Source of the DNA: Pholis gunnellus
Lineage: Eukaryota; Chordata; Actinopteri; Perciformes; Pholidae
Assembly: GCA_910591455.2 (NCBI GenBank)
Contig: OU342809.1
Span: 26,665,056 to 26,729,055 of the forward strand
Length of the DNA: 64,000 bases
Reading direction: 5' to 3'
Below the pieces are notes generated by a model, which saw only the letters and a list, made by a program, of their open reading frames with translations, made no database searches and was not told the origin of the DNA. This document shows positions 1-44,900 of this stretch, in pieces. The position numbers were made by a program, and so were the translations under genes. Every line of letters starts with the position of its first letter. The first letter of the stretch is position 1.

Positions 1-20240
<20,240 letters not shown>

Positions 20241-20736
20241 CGGTGGAAAAAGAGACACGGGCCGCTGAAAAGGAGAACCGTTCATTCAATGGAATAGTTC
20301 TTTTGTTATTAATATTATTATTTTTTTGCATTTGTTAATCACAGGGCTGACAAATCATCCATCATCTACGGCCCTCTCACCTGGAGGGGATGATGTCTGT
20401 GAGCCGAGTCATGGGTTAAAGTCGCAGTGTGTGTGCTCTTACCTGTGTAGGTGTGTGTGGTTGCTCACATTGATGCCGTTGTGTATATGCATAAAAATGG
20501 TGTGTATGTCTATGTGGGTTTGACAGGAAGGCACATACAGAGAGTTATATTTGACTAGAGTACCCCCCCAACACACACTCACACACATACATACACCTCT
20601 ACTCACCGCTTAGAAACGCAACGAAAACCAGACAACCGGATGGTTTTAACATCAGCAGCGACTCACGATGGCAGCACAGCTACCCGCAAATGCAGTATAA
20701 CATATCTACCAGAGAGAACTACATTTTTTTTGTGAC

Positions 20737-20807
<71 letters not shown>

Positions 20808-20900
20808 TCATGAGATATTTTTCTGTTACTTGTGAAATTCAGCATTTTTTTCCTCTGTACATAACTAAAATAAATGAGATTTCAATCTGCTTTTTTTTTT
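20241..20900 (+). other. wwp2: wwp2 3' UTR with candidate poly(A) signal
   Basis: Sequence after the TGA contains a (GACA)n array and a canonical AATAAA at 20869-20874, the best candidate polyadenylation signal. The true 3' end may lie further downstream; no transcript evidence is available. Confidence 0.55.
20737..20807 (+). repeat. (GACA)n microsatellite, about 18 units
   Basis: An uninterrupted tetranucleotide array in the predicted wwp2 3' UTR. (GACA)n arrays are polymorphic in fish genomes. Confidence 0.97.
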
Positions 20901-22689
20901 TTAATGGAGAGACAGTTTGACGTGATATATTCAGGGTTCATGTTATAAATAAGAGTACAGGCCTTTACACACAGGGGGCTTTGAGTTAAATACTAACATT
21001 CTAACATATCAATGTTAGCATGACGTCAGCACAGCACATACTGCATTCAAAACCTGTTTATAGTTCGGAGGAAATGTGGAACCTTTAGCATTAGCTACCT
21101 TAGTATTCACTCTGCATTAATGTCGATGAACTGTAAGTTGATTGCTAAAGAAGTTTAAAAATCTTTAGAATTTCTCGAAACATGTATTAGTCAAAGTTAA
21201 AGTTTTGGTGGTGAAATCAAGTACTCCTTACTTATTTATTATTATTCAGAGTTTAACTAAAAACTGCGGATGCAGTGTGATCAGATTTTTTTTAAATTGG
21301 TCTTTACATTTACAAAAAAATTTACTTCAGCATGATTTAAAGGGTTTTATTATTATTTTAATGCCATCGTGTAATTTCTTTAAAGGTTAGAATGCACACA
21401 ACAAGGTGCAGACCGAATGAGCTTGTCCATTAAAATGATGTCGTAAAATAAGGAAAGGACTGACAGTGGTATGAAAGATGTGTTTAAGGACCTCAGTCAG
21501 AGCTCAAAGTCTCAGTCAGAGCTCAAAGTGTAGATGTGTGCGTCTCCGTTAGGGACCCTGAAACAAGGTGAGCACAGAGAAGCAGAGCGTCCCTCGTGAA
21601 CCTCTGACAGAGGGACAACTGCATCATTGGCCAGTGAACATGAAATCAGTTTCCACTTTTACGTAAGGGATGTAAGTTTACCCGAAGAGCACAAAGAGGC
21701 TCTGTGTTCCCACACTGGTCGTCAAACAGCAGCACTGCACGGTCAGAGTGATTGTGCCAGTCAATGACAGTGTGGCATACAATGTTTAAATATTCCTCAA
21801 TGTACAGTTCACACTGTAGGGCAAAAGTCTGGTGTGGCCAGACGTCTTGAAGATATGTCAGCCATCAATATGATGGCAAAAAGTGATATCTGACTTCATA
21901 GAGCTGATGGATGAAACACTATTTTAAATCAGTGTATTGACTTTACTGTCACTTTGACTCAATTTGTGCTCTTTATGCAGATGATAGATGCAGGCAATAA
22001 GTAAAGTAAATATTATGCTCTTACCTTTTAAAATGAATGTTAAATTAAATAAATGACAATTTAGCCTGAACACTCGCTATATCCAAAATGAATTTCCATT
22101 GGGATGTTTTGGTTAAAACAAAAGGAAAAACCTCATACATGATTAATTCTGCATCTATCAGGACATTAACCAAGATGAATAAAGGGGATCTGCAGTTATT
22201 TCATAAAAAGATGAAAGTACATGAACCGTGAGAGATAACGTATTATCATAACATAGCATCTTAGAAATATAGATCCACAAGTCAGTCAAGATTGTACAGA
22301 TGTAAGAGTCTGTGGCTGAGTGTATGTAAAAGTATGTATGAACTGTACTTGATTAAGGGCCGATGGGGGGCAATTGTAAAAAATTGTTTACAATTTCCTT
22401 TATAACTCACAGTCTACTTGAAATACGCTATTCATCTTTTAATACAAGAAGCATATGGGTCATTCTACAAAAACAGTGGAAGTGCTGTTACTTACTTTTG
22501 CAGACAGTAAATTCCTTTAAGTTAACTTAATAATCACATAAATTATACATATTCAATAATTAAAGACTATCCTTGCAATGATAAAACTAAATGTATTCAT
22601 CTAATGTACAATGTTTAATTTTGGCAATGTTTTTAAAATCCTAAGTTCTAGGAATTGTCTTGTCACTTTTATCATACATGGAAGTGGAG

Positions 22690-23291
22690 TGTTATGTAAA
22701 TACACTTAATCAGAGCGTTATGTGCTAATTAGCGGAGTTGCGAGTTACAGGTTATGAAGAGTTTAAAACTCCAGGCGGGGCGCTCTAGCACTCGCCTGTA
22801 CAAAGGAATGAGAAAACTGTAACTCTGAAGGACACGCTTGGGCAACTATACACTGATGTCAAATCTTGGAGTAAACTGCCAGCTGAGAACAGTACGTACC
22901 ACAGCTTGGGATAGCAAAACGTAGATTACACACTTTGGAGCCTGTTAGGCTAGGCTTTCACAACATACACACACACTGATGACGCATCGAAGGAGGATCC
23001 CGGACGAGAGCCAGTGTGAGCGGATATGCTCAGTGCTCCAACCAGGTCGTCGCTCTGCTAAAATCGATCCCGCCTGCAACTTGACTTTGACCAATGGCTC
23101 CTTTAAGGAGAACCTACAAAACTTACCGCGCTGCCGTGTCCAAGCGCCTTTTCACGTTGCTCTCACTCGGAGAGGAACTGTTAGGACCGTGCACGTTTAA
23201 CTGCTCGGCTAATATCTCTGTGATAAATAAAACTATTGCTTGAATCTAAGTAAACGCCTCGAACTCAATTCGTTAACTTGTCTACACGACA
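22690..23291 (+). mobile_element. solo LTR, candidate, 4-bp TSD
   Basis: Begins TGTTATGT and ends ACACGACA (TG...CA), flanked on both sides by GGAG (22686-22689 and 23292-23295). An AATAAA lies at 23226-23231 near the 3' end, as in the R region of an LTR. No internal retroelement reading frame follows, so this looks like a recombined solo LTR. The family is not identified. Confidence 0.62.
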
Positions 23292-24859
23292 GGAGCCTTT
23301 ATATTTTATTCAAATGAAAATACTACACTGACCATTTGAGGTTCCGCCTGGATCAAGAGGTCCTTGGAGGAAATGAGGCTGAAGCTTCTGGAGGAATCGC
23401 AAGGCCGCTGCTGTGTTTACTTCTTTCTGCGCAGGCGCATCATAAAGTAACTCGATCCGGTCCAAATTCAAACAGTATTTAATTAAACAATGACGACTGT
23501 AAACTGATGATGACAATTACAATCTATAATACACTATCGATAGTATGCATCTCGAGAGCAGAGACCACGTGCAACTCCCCTCACAGGCCCGACCAAGTCG
23601 GATCCTGCAAAGCGAACTACCATGGCCTGGCGCACGTCCTCGCAAACAGTCCTTTTATGTCCTTTGATGGTCGTAAAGTGTCCGAAATCTGTCGTAAAAC
23701 ACAAAGGCCGTCTTCTGGGGTCAGTGATTGGCTTCCAATCGCTCTGACGCCTCCTTCATCGATCCACTGCTCATCTCAATGGCTGGACCCCTTGTGACAT
23801 CACCTCTGACCTGCCCTCTGTCCTGCGGCCGCATGGTGTTACCCAGGAGTCCTCTCTGTTGTTTTATGACCGTCTGCTCCTCATCAGTTGTCTCCGGTTC
23901 TCCTCCTCCTTCCTTGGCCATTTGTCCAGCACCTTTGTGTCCCCTTTGATGTCTCTGCCTCATGGCTCAGAACCCCCTAACCTATGTGACTGTACTTTGG
24001 TTCAACACTTCCAATGATTATGTTAAAAGACTCCTACAAGTAAACTTATTGCAAACATATAATATCTTCTATAAGTAAACATCCTGTAAACCTATATTAC
24101 ATTCCATAAGTAAATATATTGTGACTCTTAACATAATTTACATTCTCATCATTGTGACAATTTCATTCACCACTAGGGGTGCTATAAATTCTACTAAATA
24201 ATGCTTCTAATTCTTAAATTCTCCACAGTGGGCAAAGGCATTTGATGAGTCAGATGTCTTACTTAATTTGTTTAAAATATCATGATATATGTGAGAATAT
24301 TGAGCGAAGCTTTTAAGTCTGTCATTTGGGTTACTCATGTATTGGCCGCAGGGGTAAGAAACTGAACATTATAACTGGTTATATTGAACAGTTTAATGAT
24401 TTTGATTTGCCTGAAAACATGTGGTCTGACACACGGCAGCCATTTTGTTAACATTTTAGGTTTTTCTCTATATTGTCATTGGGGTTACAATGTGTTACTC
24501 CTCCTGGTAACACCTAACACCAGTGACATTCCTGTATAAATGAGCCACATAAAAGCTGCAAAAAGACATGAAAAATTTAAATACATTAAGCTCAATGTTT
24601 TGTGGAATCATTAAGTTTAGATGTTAGTTGATCTTATACAATAGGTTTTTCGTTTTTAAGGAGAAATACATTTCAGCAGATCTGTACTACCTAGATTCCA
24701 CCGTTTCTGTAGAATGACACATATGTTTCCACTAATTAATAATGCAATAGATATATTTTCACTAACAAGGACAAGACTACAATATGAAATTTGATGCAAG
24801 AAGTCAGTGTTGCAATTGGTGGTGACAAACCCTGCTCTGCTACGCCTCGCCCTCAGTCA

Positions 24860-25025
24860 CTAAGTCATAATTATGAGAAACGAATCTCATTAAGATACTA
24901 AGTCATAATTATGAGATAGTATCTCATTATTATGAGATAGTAAGTCATTATTATCATAATAATCCTGTAAGTCATTATAATGATACTATCTCATATGAGA
25001 TAGTATCATTATGACTTACAGGATC
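24860..25025. repeat. palindromic AT-rich repeat (tcataattatgaga units)
   Basis: Degenerate repeats of aagtcataattatgaga in both orientations form a potential hairpin centred near 24990. It is followed by ggcggaaatgggcttccata, which recurs near 13430. It appears to be a teleost dispersed repeat rather than a regulatory palindrome. Confidence 0.55.
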
Positions 25026-25623
25026 TGTATTTTTTCCTCACAGTGGCGGAAATGGGCTTCCATAGTGTTTTTATGTGCTTTGTTTGTATGTTAGAATATT
25101 TTTAATGAACTGGCAGATAGGCCAATTAATATGTAATGTCTTGGTGGTATTCTATTTTATTCTACGTCTTACATTACTTAACCTAACTACCTAACCTAAC
25201 TAATATAATACCTACTACAGCTGTTTTCGTTGCATGTACTACTAATACTAAGAGGATACTATTTCTGTGCTCAAATATACATCCAACGCATTAATATATA
25301 TTTTTTTTGCAATCACGTGACTATTATGACGCGCGAAATTCAGATGGAGGGCAGGAAGTGAAGAACCTAAGAAGTTGTAATGTAAGAGTTTCAGTTCTCC
25401 ATAAATTAAGGACTTTTATTGTGAAGGTAGAGCACTCCTTCCCTCGGCCCGGAAGTAACCTTTTCGTTTTCTCGAGATGCCTCCAAGCAGACTTGCTGGC
25501 CCAAGTTAATCGCAAATAATGTTCATATATTGTTAATGTGATACCGTGGCTGTTGAAAATAGCTGTAACGTTTATTTTGTAACGCCCGTCTGCCTCCACT
25601 AACACGTGCCTGTCCGGTTTAAC

Positions 25624-36589
<10,966 letters not shown>

Positions 36590-37695
36590 AACGCTGCTCT
36601 GCAACTGAAAATGTCCTCGTCGGTGGTCCAACTTGCCCAGTTGGGTTCAGCTGGTCAGCAAGGTTTGAGGTCTGGATAAATATTGTCTGGCTGTTTTTGA
36701 CTCTCCACAGCCCAGGGGGCCGCTGCTTGAGGACACCCTGCTCCCTCATTCCGTTCACGACCGCCGCTCAGTGTCCTCAGATGAAGGTTTTATTTTCACA
36801 ATGTGTGTGACATGTAGCGACTGCAGCCGGCTGGTGTTCCGGGTTGTGAAAACACAGCTGGACGTCTTTGTACCTGTCCTCCCACAGTCATTCTGGTGAG
36901 GTAAACCGACCACAATAATAATTACACATGTGTCTGTATTCAGCTTGTGATGACCTGTAAACCTGACCAGGGTGCTTCCCGTCCTCTGGGACACTTGACT
37001 AACTCGTAAAGACAAAGAACAAGTTGAACCTGCATATTTTTGCACAACAGTTATGTCCCTCATCGTAGACCAGACACCAAATCCCCGTAGGGACTGAGGA
37101 TCAGTTGTGTTATTGCTTTAGCTCAGCAGATTCCACTGACGAGTAACGACCCACTTGGCTCCGCTAACGTCGAACAGCACGTTGCAAGTTATGACAAAGG
37201 AGCTCTTTGCACTGTGTATTTAATGTCATTTTCTTTCCTCTACAGAGGGTTTAAGAGATTTAGTTTCTTTTTTAAATTCTTTGTACTGTGGGCATACATT
37301 TACTGATGATACCTGGCGATGCTCAGGAACATAGTATCTCTATTAATCAGTTAATGTTTTTTAACATTATGTCCACAGATTTGTCATAAAAGGGGCCGTT
37401 CAAAGATTTACACATCAAGATCTGCTTATTCACCACATTCTACTCTGTTGGTGAACCCAGGGGAGCACACAAGCAGATCTGTGGTTATGTTTGGCAGATA
37501 TATTGTTTACCATTGCCGCCACGTCAGCATGCTATCAATCGCTAATTAGTGCTAAACACAAAGTTATAGTCATTCATTTCAAACATTATCCCGATCGCGA
37601 TTGTGATCCCCATGCCGTTATAGGTCCTGTTTTCTTCACAAACTGGCCCTTTGAGATGACATACTGTGATTCCATCTCTGTGTCATGGGATGTGG

Positions 37696-38147
37696 TGCAG
37701 GGGTAGAGCAAAGACTCAAGCGCAGACACTGGAGACGAGGTGGAAGGCAAGGTTATTTACTGGCACAAAAGTGGACAAAAACAGGAACCAAAAACAACTC
37801 CAACAGGTAGCGTGAAAAATACAGACTGAAACTAAACAGCAAAGTTCCAACAGGCAAAGTCCAAAAAGACAAAGTCCAAACCCTGGGACGTGGAGGGAAC
37901 AAACCTGGTACACGGCGCACACACACAGGGAAGCAACTAAACGATCCGACAAAACAACAGGGAAGCAGGGGAGTTTATATAAGAGGGGTTGACAGAGGGG
38001 AAACCCAGGGGCAGGTGATTGGGCACAGGTGTAGTGAATGAGGACAATCAGGAAACACACTGAGACACACAGGAGGGAGCCGGGAGGAGACCAGGGGCGG
38101 AGCTACAGAGACAGAGACACAAAGGGGGCAAAGCCTAAACCGTGACA
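37696..38147 (-). mobile_element. candidate solo LTR
   Basis: On the minus strand it starts TGTCACGG and ends CCCCTGCA, contains a TATA-like cttatataaactcc, and ends in a promoter/leader-like T-rich region. I found no matching target duplication (tgtgg against ctctg), so the ends are uncertain. Confidence 0.45.
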
Positions 38148-38605
38148 CTCTGGCTAGCTACATAAACATGAATTAGCCGCAGCCGTGAGCCATTGGCTAC
38201 GACGAGCAGAAGACTGAGCTGACCTGTGATTCACAGGCTAGACTTTCTAAAGCCTGAAAACAGATTAAAACTATTTTTTATCTCAAACCACTTGAATTAC
38301 AAAATGCCGAAAGGTTATTATGGAATTTTTCCCCAATGACCGCCCCCCAAAAACTGCCAAACCAGCTTTAAGTTATTGCAATTCCTCCGTTGAACTTAAG
38401 TGTCTACAAAATTTCATGGCGACCCATGCAAAAATAATTGAGCATGGCTACACTAGTATCATGTCCTCTGTCTGATAATGACATCAGCGTGGGTTGGACT
38501 CTACAATTCCATAACACACAAGGTTAAAAAGAGGGGTCATAAAGTTTGAAAAGCAGGGAGGATCTAATAAAGTTGTAGAGATGCATTGTGGGAAATGTTA
38601 ATGTA

Positions 38606-38607
<2 letters not shown>

Positions 38608-38694
<87 letters not shown>

Positions 38695-38695
38695 T
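38608..38695 (+). repeat. (TA)n microsatellite
   Basis: Nearly pure TA array of about 88 bp. Confidence 0.96.
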
Positions 38696-39289
38696 GGCAG
38701 ATGGCCATAATTGAAGCAATACTGCTTTTGTACTTCCACAGCATTCTTTTTGTTAGAAAGTAATCGTCAGAAAATATCTAAAATGTGCATAAATGTGACG
38801 TGTAATGTTTATAACTTAAAAAGCGAGTGAAATGAAAAATATATTTTCCTCCTTCTAATCTTGTGTTCCTTTGTTAATTGTTCATGTCTGTTGTTGCATG
38901 CTTAATGTTTTGTCAAAATCCCATTGTTCTCTTCCTGTAAATCTAAAATATTTTTGAAGAATCATCTTAAAGTCTGGGTATTTACATTCACATACCTAAT
39001 TATATGTCATTTGGGGCGACTAGCTAACGCAACCCATCATATAAAACCCCACTTGACATTAGCTTGTGGGTCCCTACCAGGGCAGTCAACCACAACCTGT
39101 AGTTCAAGCAATTGTCTTTTCAACTGACACAGTAAGAGTTGGGCCTGGTGTCTTCAAAGCGTTAATGTAGAACTTGTAACCGCAATAAAGTCTTCCCAAA
39201 GGTTGGTGTTTAGTGTCCGCTGTGCTGAAATAAAAGACGCACGCCTTGGTGTGTTTAAGGATAGAAGTTGTTTGTCTTTATTTACCTGT

Positions 39290-39370
39290 AGGTATGATGT
39301 GCAACAAAGGTCCCACGGTCGGAATCAAACCCGCGACTTTGCAGTCATATGTAAACACTCTGCTACCAAG
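39290..39370 (-). mobile_element. tRNA-like SINE head, remnant
   Basis: On the minus strand an A-box-like tggtagcagagtg and a B-box-like gggtttgattcc are spaced as in a tRNA, but the acceptor stem does not pair, so this is not a functional tRNA gene. Confidence 0.4.
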
Positions 39371-41465
39371 GATCTCAGGGTAGCTTACATTTTGAAGAAA
39401 TATGAAGTGAAAGTGTAGAGACGTATTAATCATATCCCTCATTAATTAGACAAACACCGTTCAATTAGTTTCACATTCGTTTTTATTGGTCGGGTCTTCC
39501 AGCTCCCTTACCTTTTTCAGATATCTAAAACTCCTTTATGCCTTTAAGATATATTAAACATACAACACTGACCAAATAAAACAATACTGAATATCATAGC
39601 ATTCCATCAATATATTACACATCTACATATCATGTTTAAAAGCCTGAATCGGCTTTGTGGTGCACAAATGTGAAAATACCATGGGGTCAAGTAAAGGGTG
39701 GAAATGCAGCCAGAATGCCAGCGTCATCTTAAAGGTTCTCATTCTTTTAGTGATCTGAGCAACACTTTACTTGAAGTATCTGAAACGTGAATGCCGCTGC
39801 TGTATATTTTAACTATGGCTTAACAGGGTTTGTTAAACATATTTAATCATTAACAAGCACTCTGCACGCTAACGATACACATTCAGCAGTTTTATTAACC
39901 AACATTTCCGCTTAGAGCATTGTGTGGTTTAATCAGTACAACATAAGAGAGATAGTGTGCAGTGTCGGGGCTTTCCAGGAAGAAAATGAAAACATAAAAC
40001 ACGTCATATTGATGTTATGCTTGTGTGCCGATGGCTCACAGTGTATCAGCCAGCGGTTGTCCTTCTACAGACAAACCAACCCTGTACTCAGATCAGTTGT
40101 ACAAAGCTGGACTAATGTGAAGCAGCAGTTGAAGGCCGTTAGTGACTCCACTGCTACATACTGAGTTGTTGTACGGCCTGCTTCGAGATGGGATTTCTTA
40201 CATTTTCCAGAATGCCTTTAAAAAAAAACTCCAGAAAGCACAAACTTCTTGCTTGTAGCTTGTTAGACTTCTAACTAGAGTTGTTGCTGGATCAGGTATC
40301 AGCGAGTAAGCAAGTCTATGCACCGATCGGATATCACGTGATCACATTATTATCACTAGCTAACCGATCTGTGCTACTGCACATGTGCGAACTAGCACGA
40401 CACACCTAAACACTCTCGTGCACTCTATTTTTTCCCTGATGCTACATTTTGAACGACAGATTAAGCGAGCTAGTTAACGTTAGCCGTTAGCAGCCGGTGG
40501 GCAGCACAGTCCTAGAAATTACAATTTAAGTGTGGACCTTTTTAATGCAACAACAAATTGGTAAAAACTTCAACAGGAACTAAAATTCCATGATATAATG
40601 TTTTAGTAAATTAACATAGAATTTAATTGAATAGTCAGAGATGTCAATGCATCCCTAATTATGCACTGCAATATTTTCACTTTTCTTAGTAGAATTTAAA
40701 CAATATCACATCAGCAGATATACAAATGAGTCTGACTTTGAATTGAATTAGCATTTAGGTGTCTGAATCCGTGCCACTGATTGAAGGAGAACTAAGCGCC
40801 TCAGTGGAATGCAGCCATTACTATTATTATTAGTTACACCTGCGTTTGACAGGTCAAAATGTGTGAGGTTGTCGAAAGGCACACTGGGTAGTGTAGTAAA
40901 CCTCCTAAAAACAAATGTTACAGATTTATAATATAAGGGGAAGACATTATAAACTTAAAAACATTTCTTTTAAGTAATTCCTGTGCGATGACGACGAAAT
41001 ATCACAATTTAATTTAACTTCAAGTAAAGTGTTAACTTTCTTTTAGCAGGTTCATGGCTCGCTGTTGGCATCACGAGTACGAACCCCGGTGGCGACGCTG
41101 ACATCTATCCAGCCAACAACATGTGCAAATTGATAACGGCCGGGCTGGGAAGCACTCAGAGAACATCCTAGGAGTGGTGCCGGACACACTTTACACTGGC
41201 TGCCTCCTCACCAGCAGCAACAGCGTGAGCCGCCTTCTTCCTTCCTCTCACATGCGTAGAGTCGTTCTCTCAGCGTATCGTACCGCTGAGTGTTCCTGTG
41301 GCATTAACGTTAAATACTGACGTTTTAATACATGATACGACGAGCCATACAAATACATCCATAATGCGGTTAATGAATCTGGTCGCACGATTATTCTTTC
41401 TCACTTCGGCTGCACACAAATATCCGCGACGACAAAGCTGGACTGACGGAAAGTGTAGCATGATT

Positions 41466-41542
<77 letters not shown>
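41466..41542 (+). repeat. (GT)n microsatellite
   Basis: Array of about 77 bp downstream of gabarapl2. Confidence 0.97.
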
Positions 41543-41543
<1 letters not shown>

Positions 41544-41889
41544 AGAGCCTAAATAAGTTTTCTTTAAAAGTGTAATACTGATATCAATATGAAAATGAAT
41601 GATGTGCCAATAATGTGCGTTGTTACTCTTACTTTAACGGCAGTGTTGACGACATTTCTCCCCACAACTGACCTTTCGAACAGCGATCGTGACAAAAGAC
41701 CAGCCATTACAGTCAAGCATTTCAAGCAAGTTTGTTACCAGTTTGTGGTGGTGTATCGGTGGAGTTCATTTCCACCATGAATGCGTGTTTTTTAGTATAA
41801 AAAATTTACCATAAATAACTGTGTGGGTGCCTTAGTTGTGTACAAATGGCCAAGGTTTGAAAGATGGTGCTCAAGTGTATGTCCGGCCC

Positions 41890-41892
<3 letters not shown>

Positions 41893-41931
<39 letters not shown>
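41893..41931 (+). repeat. (GT)n abutting the gabarapl2 stop codon
   Basis: The array begins only 4-5 bp beyond the gabarapl2 stop codon (41936-41938, minus strand), so it is at the very start of the 3' UTR. Confidence 0.96.
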
Positions 41932-41933
<2 letters not shown>

Positions 41934-41935
41934 CG

Positions 41936-44900
41936 TTAACCCTGTGTTGTATAAAAGGCCTTGTAACCAAAGGTGTTCTCTCCGCTGTAGGCCACATACA
42001 GGAAGCCGTCCTCGTCCTTCTCCTTGTCATAGAGTTGGCCCATAGTCAGACTGCAACACAGCACAAACAGCAGTTAAGCAGAATAAATTATATATGTATA
42101 TATGTATGGGTCTGTGAAGATCAACGCCTCCAATAGTGGTTGTTTTGTGCTGATCGACAGAAATTTGAAGTGTTTTCCAAAAACCTAGAGCATTCCCAAA
42201 AGGACAAAACGCATGCAAAAAGCAGAAGCACAAACATTTTGAAAAAATGATTTCCACATTTTTTTTTAAAGGCTATAGACACAACAACTATAGGCCGAAA
42301 AAAATGCAGTCGTCCATCTAAAATGACTCTTTTGAATTTCAGACGTTAATAATATCAAATACTTACACACAAGTGTAAACAGGCAACTTTTTGCTAACAC
42401 ATTTGCTATTGGGCGGCAATCACTGCAAACAGGAACTGCTAATAGCTCATTCAGCTTAGTGGCAATTTGCAGAAAAGTAAATTAAATTATAGTATTATAA
42501 GGACTGGTCATCAAACTTGCTTTGCCCATTCATTCTTGAATACACTACACTTTTACATTACTCTTACTGTACATCTCACTTGTTTATAGTCCTGTTATCT
42601 GTTCATTTGAGCACTTTATTTTATATTTCACTTTATTTTATATTTTACTGTAAATTTTAATATGTTTCTACTTTTTGTACTGTTAATTGTTGTTGATTGT
42701 TTAATGTTACGCACCACCCGTCATGTCAAATTCCTTGTATGTGCAACATACTGTACCTTGGCAATGAATGGTTCTGATTCTGATTCAGATTTACAACCCA
42801 GCATGCACCTGCACTCTTTAACATCTTTATTCTAGCCATCAAAAATTATCACAGTACAAATATTTAATTTCAATATACTACCACCATGTAGTGATACCAC
42901 ATGCTGAGTGAGATGTGACAGGAACAGCAGATCTTCACTTGTTAAAGATGTTAAGAGTTGCAAGAGTTGGCTAGAATTTGAAAGACTTCAATTGAAAAAA
43001 CGACACCCCTCCCTTCAGGCCTCCCTCCAAAACCACTTTGCCAAATACTGCTGGAGTACCAGACAAAAACCTCCAGCCCTGAAAAGTACCTTAAACCTGC
43101 ATTCTCTCTAATGTCCATCAGGGGGCGACTCCTCTGGTTGTATAGAAGTCTATGAGAAAATGACTACTTCTCTCTTGATTTATTACCTCAGTAAAATCTC
43201 TAGTTTCAAGTCTTTTTCAATACAGCATGATGTTCATTTAGTAAATGATTGTCTATTTAGAGTCAAACAGACCATAAAGTGGAGTATGCTTTTGGGCGGG
43301 TTTGACTGATTGACAGGTCTCTACCACGGTCTCACTCCTCCGCAGTCAAAATATGGTCACTTCCGTTGATTGGTTGCGAAACAAACAACATTGCGAGGGC
43401 CGAAATCCAAGATGGCGACGGCAAAATCACAGAACTCAAGGCTTCAAAACATCAGTCCACAAACCAATGACTGACGCCACGATGATTACGTCCACTTCTT
43501 AAATACAGACTATGGCGTAGGTAGGCAATCTGGATCCAGTGCGGTAACAGTGGACTCTGCCATTACCAATAAAAACTACTATTCAGAAAAGGAATGAATT
43601 AATGCAAACAGATTGACTGGCTATCGCAGCAAAAATGCTGAGCATAAATAGAAACAAAAAATGTGTTTTAAAGATTAAAACTCAATACTTATTAAAGCCT
43701 CCACACATCTGGGAGAGAAGGAACCGGCTTCTGTCGGTTGAAAGGATGCTGGTGACCACGCCCAGCTGCGACCTTAGCGTGGTAGTGTAGTGCTGCGCTA
43801 CAAGAGAGATTATCAGTTACACTTTAAGAGCTGTGAGTACCGGAGCCGGAGCTGGTGCAGGAGGTGGAGCGATACCAGCTAGATATAGTTGGACTCACCT
43901 CCACACACAGTACTGGCTCTGGAACCAAGCTCCTGGAGAAGGGTTGGACTTTGTCCTTTTCCGGAGTTGCCCAAGGTGAGAGGCGCCGGGCGAGAGTGGG
44001 GATACTCACGAGCCCCCCGGCTGAGCGCCGCTGTGTTGGATTTCTCCCTAGAGAACGAGAGGGTCCATGCGCCTACGGGTTGCAGGGAGCAAGGCTCTGA
44101 CTGTGGTTTGTGCTTATGCACCAAACAGCAGTCCAGAGTATCCGGCCTTCTTGGAGTCGGTGGGAGGGGTCCTGGAAAGGGCGCCGCCTGCCGACTCCAT
44201 AGTTCTCCTGGGGGACTTCAACGCTCACGTGGGCAATGACGGAGAAAGCTGGCGGGGGGTGATTGGGAGGAACGGCTTGCCTGATCTGAACCCGAGTGGT
44301 GTCCCGTTATTGGACTTCTGTGCTAGCCATGGTTTGGCCATAACGAACACCATGTTCGAACATAAGGTGGCTCATAAGTGTACCTGGTACCAGAACACCT
44401 TAGGCCGGAGATCAATGATCGACTTTGTAATCATATCATCTGATCTGCGGCCGTATATCTTGGACACTCGGGTGAAGAGAGGAGCAGAGCTGTCAACTGA
44501 TCACCATCTGGTGGTGAGTTGGATCAGATGGCAGGGGAACCGGTTGGAAAGACCCGGCAAGCTCAAACGTATAGTAAGGGTGAACTGGGAACGTCTGGCG
44601 GAGGACAATGTCCGGGAGGTCTTTAACTCCCACCTCCGGAAGAACTTCTCACACATTCCGAGGGAGGTTGGGAACATGGAATCCGAATGGACCATGTTCA
44701 AAGCCTCTATTGTGGACGCGGCCGCTAGGAGCTGTGGCCGGAAGGTCATCGGTGCCTGTCGTGGCGGCAACCCGAGAACCCGGTGGTGGACACCGGAGGT
44801 GAGGGAAGCCGTCAAGCTGAAGAAGGAGGCCTTCAGGGCCTGTTTGGCCTGGGGGTCTCCTGAAGCAGCGGAGAGGTACCGGCAGGCCAGAAGGACTGCA

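Larger units (their letters stand above)
20901..25623. other. wwp2-adat1 intergenic region
   Basis: No protein-coding exon was recognised. Contents include a 19-bp tandem duplication (21492-21510, 21511-21529), a solo LTR (22690-23291), a GC-richer unassigned stretch (23320-23960), and a palindromic AT-rich repeat (24860-25025). The immediate adat1 5' region (25300-25623) has no obvious TATA box. Confidence 0.6.
36590..41935. other. adat1-gabarapl2 convergent intergenic region
   Basis: The two genes converge here. No exon was recognised. It holds a candidate solo LTR (37696-38147), a (TA)n array (38608-38695), a SINE-like tRNA remnant (39290-39370) and two GT arrays near the gabarapl2 end. 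Poly(A) sites for either gene could not be fixed. Confidence 0.55.

Noticed and set aside
20737..20807. CRISPR-like array
   Set aside because: A simple tetranucleotide repeat in a fish 3' UTR; there are no spacers.
23507..23963. Possible coding exon in the GC-richer intergenic stretch
   Set aside because: Frames on both strands lack recognisable motifs, splice partners or conservation I can see.
39290..39370. Functional tRNA gene on the minus strand
   Set aside because: A and B boxes are recognisable but no acceptor stem forms; it is a SINE remnant. The same applies to 30059-30140.
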